DNA from: an uncultured Xanthobacteraceae bacterium
GTDB taxonomy: Bacteria; Pseudomonadota; Alphaproteobacteria; Rhizobiales; Xanthobacteraceae
DNA length: 6,578 nucleotides
Reading direction: 5' to 3'
Assembly: GCA_955652195.1 (NCBI GenBank)
Contig: CATPBC010000117.1
Span: 1 to 6,578 of the forward strand
Positions within the stretch are counted from its first letter, which is position 1. Each line of letters opens with the position of its first letter. Position numbers and translations under genes: made by a program. Positions 1-5,557 of the stretch are shown piece after piece. Under the pieces are notes generated by a model. The model made no database searches and was not told the DNA's origin. It was given only the letters and a program-made list of their open reading frames with translations.

Positions 1-1158
1 CGCGCGATAGCGGTGATCGAAATACGGCAGGACCAGATAATTGGCGACGAACGCGACTACAAATATCGTAAACACTACGGCCCAGGCGCCGACAGTCCGC
101 GTCAAGCGCGCGGTATCGAAGTTGACGCGTGCCGCCATCACGAGCCAAAGGCCGAGGAAGAGCCACAGCGGGTAGCCCCACATCGCTACCGCGCCGCGGC
201 CCGTAACCGCGGTGAGCGCAATTATCGTCAGCGCCGGACCGAAAGCCAACAGCGTCACGATGCGACGGTCAAAAGGATCAATCGAACTTTTCTTTGCCTC
301 ACGTGGCCAGAACAGCGCCGCGGCGGTGAATAATGATGGCAGCAAGAAGAAAATCTGACTGCCGAGGAAGACGGAAGGATGCAGCACGTGATCGAACCAG
401 CCACGTATCGGCGCGGCACGATGGCTGGCATATGCGAACGGCAGGAAATCGCTTTGGAATAGCCACAGGATATGCGGCGATGCGACAAGCAGCGCGACTA
501 ACAGCGCAAGCCACGGTCCGGGCGTCGCCCAGGCGCGGCGCGCTTGGCGGTCGAACAGCATGAACAGCGCATAGGGCAGCGCCAGCACAATCACAAAATA
601 TTTTGCCCATACCGCGCCGCCGACGGCGAAGCCGAGCAACGTCCAAGAGCCGAGACCGCCGCGCCGGAGCGCGGCATGAAAGGCGTAACCGGCCAGCGCC
701 CAGAACGGTAACTGAATGACGTCGTGATTAAATTTCACCGCCGTGTATTGGAAATAATGCAACCCGTCGATAATCAGGATGCCGACCAATGCGCCTACCG
801 CGCCGACGAGCCGCCGTGACAAGGCGAAAACCAGGGCAAAAGCGATCAGCACCGCCGCCTGCGCAGTGGCGTAATAGGCGATTTCGGCGCCGAACGCGCG
901 ATGCATCGCCTCAACCAGCCACCATGGTAAAGGCGGCAGCTTGTCATAGCCGAGCTGCCACTCGCGGCCGTAAACGAGCGCCTCGATCAAATCGAGCGGC
1001 AGGTTGGCGTAAAGCAGCGCAGGTAATATCGTCCACACTGTAAAATGTAAGACCAGGAACATGCCGAACGCCGCGCCAGGCCGGCGCTCGGCCCAGCGGA
1101 TCAACGCGGCGGTCGGGGTCGGCGCTGAGCGGCGCACGGCGGCGAAAATTTCGGGCAT
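1..1158 (-). CDS. Glycosyltransferase family 39 (ArnT/PMT-like) membrane protein, C-terminus cut by window edge
   Basis: An open frame runs from ATG at 1158-1156 to the left edge without a stop, giving 386 residues; the family usually has 450-550, so the C-terminus lies outside. An in-frame TGA six codons upstream fixes this ATG as the first possible Met. The protein is rich in hydrophobic helices: one near residues 31-50, then many (for example around 97-112, 115-130, 173-200, 213-230, 268-285, 300-316 and 360-380). The first extracytoplasmic loop (about residues 52-80) has Asp56 and Glu59, then W67, GY and a PPLPWW stretch. Family 39 members of this type carry an acidic loop followed by W..GYxKHPPL, so the fit is good, though His is Leu here (K73-L74-P75-P76). 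The family transfers sugars from polyprenyl-phosphate donors to lipid or protein acceptors on the periplasmic side; donor and acceptor cannot be told from sequence. It is transcribed divergently from the EAL gene. The family call is fairly sure and the substrate unknown. Confidence 0.8.
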   Translation of the reverse strand, partial: MPEIFAAVRRSAPTPTAALIRWAERRPGAAFGMFLVLHFTVWTILPALLYANLPLDLIEALVYGREWQLGYDKLPPLPWWLVEAMHRAFGAEIAYYATAQAAVLIAFALVFALSRRLVGAVGALVGILIIDGLHYFQYTAVKFNHDVIQLPFWALAGYAFHAALRRGGLGSWTLLGFAVGGAVWAKYFVIVLALPYALFMLFDRQARRAWATPGPWLALLVALLVASPHILWLFQSDFLPFAYASHRAAPIRGWFDHVLHPSVFLGSQIFFLLPSLFTAAALFWPREAKKSSIDPFDRRIVTLLAFGPALTIIALTAVTGRGAVAMWGYPLWLFLGLWLVMAARVNFDTARLTRTVGAWAVVFTIFVVAFVANYLVLPYFDHRYRA

Positions 1159-1308
1159 CTCGTTAATCGCTCGTCAGATTTTCCCTTATAAAAGCACCGC
1201 CGGGCATGCGCTACGTTTAGCATGCACGATTTCGGAACTTGCAGCCTGCCCCGCGCTTGTGAACACTGGTAGCGTCGGGCATGGCCCGAAGCGGAGGTAG
1301 TTCGCCAC
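1159..1308. promoter_or_regulatory. Divergent intergenic region with promoters for the glycosyltransferase and EAL genes
   Basis: This 150-bp stretch must hold the start signals of both outward-facing genes. On the minus strand TATAAG (1190-1185) is a 5/6 match to a -10 hexamer, about 27 bases before the glycosyltransferase ATG, but I see no convincing -35. On the plus strand GGAAC at 1234-1238, followed 18 bases later by TT (1257-1258), loosely fits the alphaproteobacterial EcfG promoter pattern. Two copies of the palindrome GCATGC (1204-1209 and 1220-1225) sit 16 bp apart centre to centre and could be an operator. A good ribosome binding site, GGAGGT (1293-1298), lies 10 bases before the EAL gene ATG. 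The assignment as a regulatory region is safe; the individual sites are tentative. Confidence 0.5.
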
Positions 1309-2733
1309 ATGGTGCGCATTAGCGCCTTCTTGATCGCCTTGTGCATGGTGCTGATTGCCGCCTCGCTCGGCGTCGTTGTCTATGCGCGGTTCGGCTTTAC
1401 CGGCGCAGAGTCGGCACTGGCGGGGGTTGGTGCGCTTACTGCGCTTACCGTCTATTACGCGGTCGCCGCCCGCAGGAATGATCGCCTGGAAACGAGCAAC
1501 CAGCTTGCCAAGCTGGCGCGCGGCTCCGGCGATCTGGCAGGCCAGCTTGCCGAGTTCGGCCGCCGTTTGAACGCGATCGAAGGCAAAGTTGACTCAGTGG
1601 TCGATCGCGCGGTTACGAGCTCTCAACCGCTGGCCGAGGAAGTCGAGCAACTCGCTACATCCGTCGAGCAGCTTACCACCTCGGTAGCGGCACATGACGC
1701 CGCACTGCGCGATCACTCGACGAACCGACACTCTACGGTCGAACACCTCCCGGCCATTATTGCGGCCGAAGCGTCGACCAATCCGCCTGCGGTAGCGCGG
1801 TTGCAGTTTGCCGCATCCACTGCCGCATCTACTGCCAGAGCGACGCCGACCAACGGCAAGACCGCCCCCGTCGCGGGATTTGACCGCGAGATGATGATGG
1901 AGGCGCTGCAAAACGCCATTGCGGCGGACATTATCGAACTTTACCTCCAGCCCGTGGTGACGCTGCCCCAGCGCAGATTGCGTTACTACGAGGCGGTGGC
2001 GCGGCTCCAAGCCGGCAACGGCGAGATCATTGGCGTAGGCGACCTCCTGTCCGAGCCGCAAGCCATGACGCTTATCGCCAAGCTCGATTATCTTGCCGCG
2101 GGGCGCTGCGTCCAAATCGTGCGCCGCCTGTTGCTGCAAAAACGCGAGGTCGGGCTGTTTTGCAATGTCGCAGCGGCGACGCTGGCCGATGCCAGCTTCT
2201 CGAAGTTTCTTGCATTGATGGACGCCAATCGCGCTATCGCCGCAGCGCTGGTCTTTGAATTCACCCAGAGCGCGGTGCGTGAAATGGGCCCGGTCGAGCA
2301 CGCAAGCCTTGCTGCACTCGCCGAACGCGGTTTCCGCTTTTCGATGGATAACCTTAGCGACCTTCGCGTCAACGCTCGTGAGTTGAACGAGCGTGGCTTC
2401 CGTTTCGTCAAGGTGCCGGCGCCGCTTCTATTCAATCGGCTCGGCGCCGTGACGGCCGACATTCGTCCGGCGGAATTTTCCGATTTGTTGGGTCGCTTCG
2501 GCATCGATCTGATCGCCGACCGGATCGAGCACGAACACACCGTGATCGATCTGCTCGATTATGACGTTCGTTTTGGCCAGGGTGCCCTGTTCTCACCGCC
2601 CCGACCGCTCCGTGCTGGAGTGCTGGAAAGTCCGGACGCCCAAGCGGAGGAACTGGCTGCCACGAACGACACCGTCGCGGCGTCAGGCGCGGATTTCACG
2701 CCGCTCGCGCGCGCCGGCATGAGACACAGCTGA
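1309..2733 (+). CDS. Membrane-anchored coiled-coil protein with degenerate EAL domain, TipF-like architecture
   Basis: The 474-residue protein starts at ATG 1309 behind GGAGGT. It has two membrane helices (about residues 4-26 and 34-53), a likely coiled coil (about 60-130) with a tandem heptad EQLATSV/EQLTTSV at 113-126, an Ala/Thr-rich linker (about 135-190) and an EAL domain (about 195-435). EAL residues kept are E228 (as EAV), N286, E317, D347, K368 and Q424 in a GQGALFSPPRP motif. Those lost are the second Glu of ExTE (Q320), the second Asp and the glycines of DDFGTG (D347-N348-L349), the Asp after the Lys (P370), and the first Glu of AEGVE (D404). EAL domains normally hydrolyse cyclic di-GMP using metals held by these residues, so this one is probably inactive, or a c-di-GMP binder. 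Two membrane helices, a coiled coil and a degenerate EAL domain is the layout I recall for Caulobacter TipF, a c-di-GMP receptor in polar flagellum assembly. That link is inferred from architecture; no flagellar genes lie nearby. The domain call is strong, the TipF assignment moderate. Confidence 0.88.
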   Translation: MVRISAFLIALCMVLIAASLGVVVYARFGFTGAESALAGVGALTALTVYYAVAARRNDRLETSNQLAKLARGSGDLAGQLAEFGRRLNAIEGKVDSVVDRAVTSSQPLAEEVEQLATSVEQLTTSVAAHDAALRDHSTNRHSTVEHLPAIIAAEASTNPPAVARLQFAASTAASTARATPTNGKTAPVAGFDREMMMEALQNAIAADIIELYLQPVVTLPQRRLRYYEAVARLQAGNGEIIGVGDLLSEPQAMTLIAKLDYLAAGRCVQIVRRLLLQKREVGLFCNVAAATLADASFSKFLALMDANRAIAAALVFEFTQSAVREMGPVEHASLAALAERGFRFSMDNLSDLRVNARELNERGFRFVKVPAPLLFNRLGAVTADIRPAEFSDLLGRFGIDLIADRIEHEHTVIDLLDYDVRFGQGALFSPPRPLRAGVLESPDAQAEELAATNDTVAASGADFTPLARAGMRHS

Positions 2734-2802
2734 GCGCGTCCATTTCTATTCTTTCGCAACAGCATTGCTTCGCTTTGCCGGCAAGGCGCATAAATATTAC
2801 CC

Positions 2803-3663
2803 GTGGCCGATTTCATCGAAAGATTTGAGCCGCTGGCGCGCGACTATGACGTCGTCTTATGCGACGTCTGGGGCGTGGTGCACAACGGACTTGCGGCATT
2901 TCCGGCGGCTTGCGACGCACTGTTGCGTTTTCGAGCGGGCGGCGGCACTGCGATTTTGATCACGAACGCGCCGCGCTCGGGCGAGGCGGTGGGGCGGATC
3001 CTCGACCGGCTCAAGGTTTCGCGCGACGCCTATGACGCGATCGCAACTTCAGGCGACGTGACCCGCGGCATCGTCAAAGCGCGGCTTGCCGAGCGGGTCT
3101 TTCATCTCGGACCCGAACGTGATCTGTCGATTTTCGCTGGACTCAACGTGCAGTTCGCTCCGCCCGAGACAGCCGGCTACGTCGTGTGCTCGGGCTTGTT
3201 TGACGACACGATCGAGACGCCGGAGAGCTATCGCGAACTGCTGGCGGTGCTGCACGCGCGGTCGCTCTTCATGGTTTGCGCCAACCCGGACATCGTGGTC
3301 GAACGCGGAGATGCGCTCGTTTATTGTGCCGGCGCGCTGGCCGACGCCTATGCCGCGCTCGGTGGTAAAGTGCTCTATTGCGGCAAGCCCCACCCGCCGA
3401 TCTATGAGCTAGCGCTCGCTACCGCGACCGCGCTGCGAAACGGCAAAACGCCCTGCCGCCAGCGGGTGCTTGCGATTGGCGATTCGGTGCGGACCGATCT
3501 CAAGGGCGCGGCCAGTTTTGGATTGGATTGCATGTTTGTCACCTCCGGGATCCATGCCGAAGAATACGGTTCGCGCGAAGCGCCGGATCTGGCAGCGCTC
3601 AATGCGATGTTCGTTGCGGGTGGCGTCAAGCCGTGCGGCGTAATGCGCGAACTGGTTTGGTGA
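2803..3663 (+). CDS. HAD superfamily hydrolase, class IIA (NagD-like), TIGR01459-type
   Basis: The 286-residue soluble protein starts at GTG 2803. An in-frame TAA at 2791-2793 and the lack of another start between them force this choice, although the ribosome binding site is weak. HAD motifs are present in order: motif I DVWGV at 21-25 with nucleophile D21, motif II ITNAPRSG with T54, motif III K195 in CGKPHPP, and motif IV GDSVRTD with D227 and D232. The long region between motifs II and III is the class IIA cap, as in NagD and p-nitrophenyl phosphatases. Motif I is unusual: the third position is Trp23, where phosphatases have the Asp acting as general acid/base. I recall DVWGV as typical of this family in Rhizobiales, so it is not damage. 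The gene follows the EAL gene by 69 bp with no obvious terminator, and its TGA overlaps or abuts the start of ribF, which points to co-translation. The substrate is unknown; a phosphorylated flavin-pathway compound is a guess from context only. Confidence 0.88.
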   Translation: MADFIERFEPLARDYDVVLCDVWGVVHNGLAAFPAACDALLRFRAGGGTAILITNAPRSGEAVGRILDRLKVSRDAYDAIATSGDVTRGIVKARLAERVFHLGPERDLSIFAGLNVQFAPPETAGYVVCSGLFDDTIETPESYRELLAVLHARSLFMVCANPDIVVERGDALVYCAGALADAYAALGGKVLYCGKPHPPIYELALATATALRNGKTPCRQRVLAIGDSVRTDLKGAASFGLDCMFVTSGIHAEEYGSREAPDLAALNAMFVAGGVKPCGVMRELVW

Positions 3664-3668
3664 GCCCG

Positions 3669-4628
3669 ATGCCCGCGAAGACCTTTAGCGTCGTGCGCGA
3701 CGATGCGCCGGCTGGGGCGTTGCGTGGAGCGGCCGTCGCCATCGGCAATTTCGACGGCGTGCATCGCGGACATAAAGCAGTGATCGCGGCGGCGCTTTCG
3801 CGCGCCCGCTCGCTCAGCAAACCCGCAGCCGCGCTCACCTTCGAGCCGCATCCGCGGGCATTCTTCAATCCGCATGAGCCGCTGTTCCGACTCACCGACG
3901 AGACCGCCAAATTGCGGCTGCTCGCCGCCACTGGGCTTGACGGCGCAATCGTGCTCACTTTCGATGCTGCCTTGGCAAAACTGACCGCGGAAGATTTCGT
4001 CCAGCGGGTATTGGTGGAGCGTCTCGCCATCAGCGGCGCGGCGATCGGCTTCAATTTTCATTTCGGCGCCAATCGCGCCGGCTCGCCGGAATTCTTACAG
4101 ACGCAAGGCAAGCGCCACGGCTTTGCCGTCGATATTGTGCCGCCGCTTCGTGACGGCGATCGCCCCGTGTCGTCAGGCCCGATCCGCGCCGCGCTTGCGG
4201 CCGGGCGTCTCGACGATGCCGCGGAATTTCTCGATTATCCCTGGTTTGTTTCCGGAACGGTGATCCACGGCGATAAACGCGGGCGGGAACTCGGATTTCC
4301 AACCGCGAATCTCGCGCTCGATCCCACCTGCGCGCTGCGTCACGGCATTTATGCGGTGCGCGCGGCAGCGGCGGGGCGGCGCTACGACGGCGTGGCAAGT
4401 TTCGGCCGCCGCCCGATGTTCGACACCGGCGCGGTGCTTCTGGAGATATTTCTGTTCGATTTCGACGGCGACCTCTACGGCGTCAATATCGACGTCGCTT
4501 TCATTGCCTGGTTGCGCGAAGAAGCGATGTTTGCCTCGGCAGAGGAGCTGGTGCTTCAGATGGAGGAAGACAGCCGTCTCGCCCGTGCCGCGCTGGCGCG
4601 CGCCGGCGACGCCTTCCCGCCGATCTAG
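3669..4628 (+). CDS. ribF: Bifunctional riboflavin kinase / FAD synthetase RibF
   Basis: The 319-residue cytoplasmic enzyme phosphorylates riboflavin to FMN and then adenylates FMN to FAD. The N-terminal FMN adenylyltransferase domain (about residues 20-185) shows the nucleotidyltransferase motif GNFDGVHRGH at 26-35 (H32 and H35), then TFEPHPRAFF, GFNFHFG and SSGPIR at 168-173. The C-terminal riboflavin kinase domain (about 185-310) shows RGRELGFPTANL with the P211-T212-A213-N214 core, E259 in the LLEIFLFDFD strand (the usual catalytic Glu position), LYG, and a closing AWLREEAMFAS..EL segment. The length is normal for the family. I chose ATG 3669, five bases after the HAD stop. The alternative GTG at 3660 overlaps that stop as GTGA and would add three residues. 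Starts further upstream lie inside the HAD gene and would add a tail foreign to the family. Coupling to the HAD gene is likely. I see no FMN riboswitch. The gene ends in a CTAG shared with the convergent gene. Confidence 0.95.
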   Translation: MPAKTFSVVRDDAPAGALRGAAVAIGNFDGVHRGHKAVIAAALSRARSLSKPAAALTFEPHPRAFFNPHEPLFRLTDETAKLRLLAATGLDGAIVLTFDAALAKLTAEDFVQRVLVERLAISGAAIGFNFHFGANRAGSPEFLQTQGKRHGFAVDIVPPLRDGDRPVSSGPIRAALAAGRLDDAAEFLDYPWFVSGTVIHGDKRGRELGFPTANLALDPTCALRHGIYAVRAAAAGRRYDGVASFGRRPMFDTGAVLLEIFLFDFDGDLYGVNIDVAFIAWLREEAMFASAEELVLQMEEDSRLARAALARAGDAFPPI

Positions 4629-5074
4629 AAATGCCGCCGCTCGGATTTTTCGCGGTGCTCGCGCGCCCATTGCGCCGCCATGAAGCCGAGTAACGCTACC
4701 GGGACGATGCGCTGCCAGCCGATAGCCCGGCCGGCCTCGACCGCGGCGCCTAGAATTTTTGGATCGAGCAGCCAGGGCGACGCATGCGCGCGCGCCGCAC
4801 GCGCGAGAATGGCGCGCTCGCGGGTGCGGCGGCGGGCCGACGCGCAGACGATTGCCGCGATCAGCGCGATCACGACAAAAACTCCAGCCATGATCAGCCC
4901 TGCGAACACGCTACCGAACTGTACCGCGAGCCAGGCATAGCCGCTGACGCAGAGAAACGCGAAGGCGATCAGCAAAGCGGCCGCGATCACCGCCATCGAG
5001 ACGACGACGGCGATGCTCAGCCCGCTTCTGACTTGGATGGCTAATGTAATTTCACGCGTCACGGTCTTGAACAT
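4625..5074 (-). CDS. Small integral membrane protein, 'phage holin family'-like
   Basis: The 149-residue protein has a short amphipathic start (MFKTVTREITLAIQ), two strong membrane helices at about residues 19-43 and 53-78, a basic stretch after the second (RRRTRER at 81-87), a cytoplasmic-type middle, and a weaker hydrophobic segment near 124-135 before a charged tail (EHREKSERR). This resembles the small two-helix proteins annotated as 'phage holin family' that often sit beside DUF883 genes in proteobacteria. That name reflects a domain match and is not evidence of a prophage, and none is visible here. I chose ATG 5074, 22 bases after the stop of the upstream DUF883 gene. A TTG at 5119 would extend into that gene and add a sequence unlike a membrane protein start. 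No strong ribosome binding site is visible, so translation may depend on coupling to the upstream gene. Its stop shares the palindrome CTAG with that of ribF. Membrane localisation is sure; the family is moderately sure and the function unknown. Confidence 0.72.
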   Translation of the reverse strand: MFKTVTREITLAIQVRSGLSIAVVVSMAVIAAALLIAFAFLCVSGYAWLAVQFGSVFAGLIMAGVFVVIALIAAIVCASARRRTRERAILARAARAHASPWLLDPKILGAAVEAGRAIGWQRIVPVALLGFMAAQWAREHREKSERRHF

Positions 5075-5096
5075 GGCAAAAGGCCCCGGCCCAGAT

Positions 5097-5489
5097 TTAC
5101 CGGCGCCACATTGCGCCAAACAGGAAACCGAGACCGAGCGCCATGGCTAGCGTCGTGTAAGGGCGGCTCTTGATCGACTCGTCGATTGCCTCGACGAACT
5201 GGTCCGAGACCTCGCGCATGGCGTCGACCGCCTCGCGGCTTTTGTCCTGGGCGTCGGCAACGGCGTCGTCCATGCCGGTCTTCGCGCGCTGCCAGGCAGC
5301 GCTGCCTCTATTAGCGACGATATCGGCGACTTGCTGCGCGAGCCGCGCAAAATCATCGCGCAGGTTTTGCATATCCTTCTGCATGTCGCCGGAAGCCGCG
5401 CTGGCGGCTTTGCCGATGTCGCGCGCGGCTTCGCGCGCTTCGTTGCTGCTGTCACGCATGTTGCTGGAAACCGTCGAGGCGCTGGCCAT
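5097..5489 (-). CDS. DUF883/ElaB-YqjD-like membrane-anchored helical protein
   Basis: The 130-residue protein is polar and helical over residues 10-105 (rich in Ala, Asp, Arg and Gln, likely coiled coil) and ends in one membrane segment (about 110-128). That segment opens with SRPYTTLAMALGLGFLFG, carries spaced glycines (G119, G121, G125) and closes with WRR. A body of this type followed by a (R)P-Y-x-(T/S) entry and a glycine-rich C-terminal anchor typifies DUF883 proteins such as E. coli YqjD and ElaB, which are inner-membrane, stationary-phase proteins reported to associate with ribosomes. I chose ATG 5489 because GGAG (5500-5497) lies seven bases upstream. An ATG at 5561 overlaps the preceding stop as ATGA and would add 24 residues (MNGTFAGL...), but it lacks a good ribosome site and lies upstream of the putative promoter's transcript start. 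The gene is followed after 22 bases by the small membrane protein. The family call is strong. Confidence 0.85.
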   Translation of the reverse strand: MASASTVSSNMRDSSNEAREAARDIGKAASAASGDMQKDMQNLRDDFARLAQQVADIVANRGSAAWQRAKTGMDDAVADAQDKSREAVDAMREVSDQFVEAIDESIKSRPYTTLAMALGLGFLFGAMWRR

Positions 5490-5496
5490 GCCGCTA

Positions 5497-5500
5497 CTCC
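5497..5500 (-). promoter_or_regulatory. Shine-Dalgarno GGAG that decides the DUF883 gene start
   Basis: On the minus strand GGAG lies seven bases before ATG 5489. The competing upstream ATG at 5561 has only a GGA immediately adjacent to it, too close to act as a ribosome site. The GGAG therefore favours the 130-residue form over the 154-residue form. Confidence 0.6.
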
Positions 5501-5530
5501 ATGAGTGCAAAAATGCCGGATTCATCAGAT

Positions 5531-5555
5531 AAACATTCAACCCGGCAAAAGTTCC
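5531..5555 (-). promoter_or_regulatory. Candidate EcfG (general stress sigma factor) promoter before DUF883 gene
   Basis: Reading the minus strand, GGAAC (5555-5551) is followed after 16 bases by GTTT (5534-5531). The alphaproteobacterial general stress sigma factor (EcfG, RpoE2, SigT) recognises GGAAC, then 16-17 bases, then CGTT, also written GGAAC-N18-19-TT. The -35 part is a perfect match and the spacing fits, but the -10 part is imperfect (GTTT instead of CGTT). Transcription would start near 5523, leaving a leader of about 35 bases before ATG 5489 that includes its ribosome site. It overlaps the last codons and stop region of the AI-2E gene. DUF883-type genes are plausible stress-regulon members. 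Confidence 0.45.
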
Positions 5556-5557
5556 AT

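Noticed and set aside
1163..1177. CtrA-type site TTAA-N7-TTAA in the divergent region, which would suit a TipF-like gene
   Set aside because: Only the left half is present; the right half reads TCAG, with two of four bases wrong.
1594..2301. Long open frame antisense to the EAL gene (235 codons)
   Set aside because: The plus-strand EAL domain is clearly conserved. The antisense product is Arg/Gly/His-rich without domains, the usual shadow in GC-rich DNA.
2775..2784. Palindrome TTGCCGGCAA between the EAL and HAD genes as a terminator
   Set aside because: The ten bases have no loop and no following T-run on the plus strand, so they do not form a convincing intrinsic terminator.
3528..3668. 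Upstream start for ribF inside the HAD gene
   Set aside because: It would add an Arg/Cys-rich tail encoded by the shifted HAD frame; RibF proteins begin shortly before the GNFDGVH motif.
3600..3668. FMN riboswitch before ribF
   Set aside because: There is no untranslated leader; the upstream sequence is the coding end of the HAD gene.
3402..4061. Long open frame antisense to the HAD/ribF junction (219 codons)
   Set aside because: It lies opposite recognisable motifs of both genes, has no recognisable domain and no good start signal.
4625..5074. Prophage remnant suggested by the holin-like protein
   Set aside because: No lysis, capsid, integrase or attachment-site sequence is visible, and the neighbours are ordinary chromosomal genes.
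5075..5119. TTG start extending the small membrane protein by 15 residues
   Set aside because: It overlaps the end of the DUF883 gene, encodes a Gly/Pro-rich stretch atypical of the family, and is a rare start codon without a ribosome site.
5519..5523. GANTC methylation site near the putative stress promoter
   Set aside because: Single GANTC sites are expected by chance many times in a window of this size, and nothing links this one to cell-cycle control.
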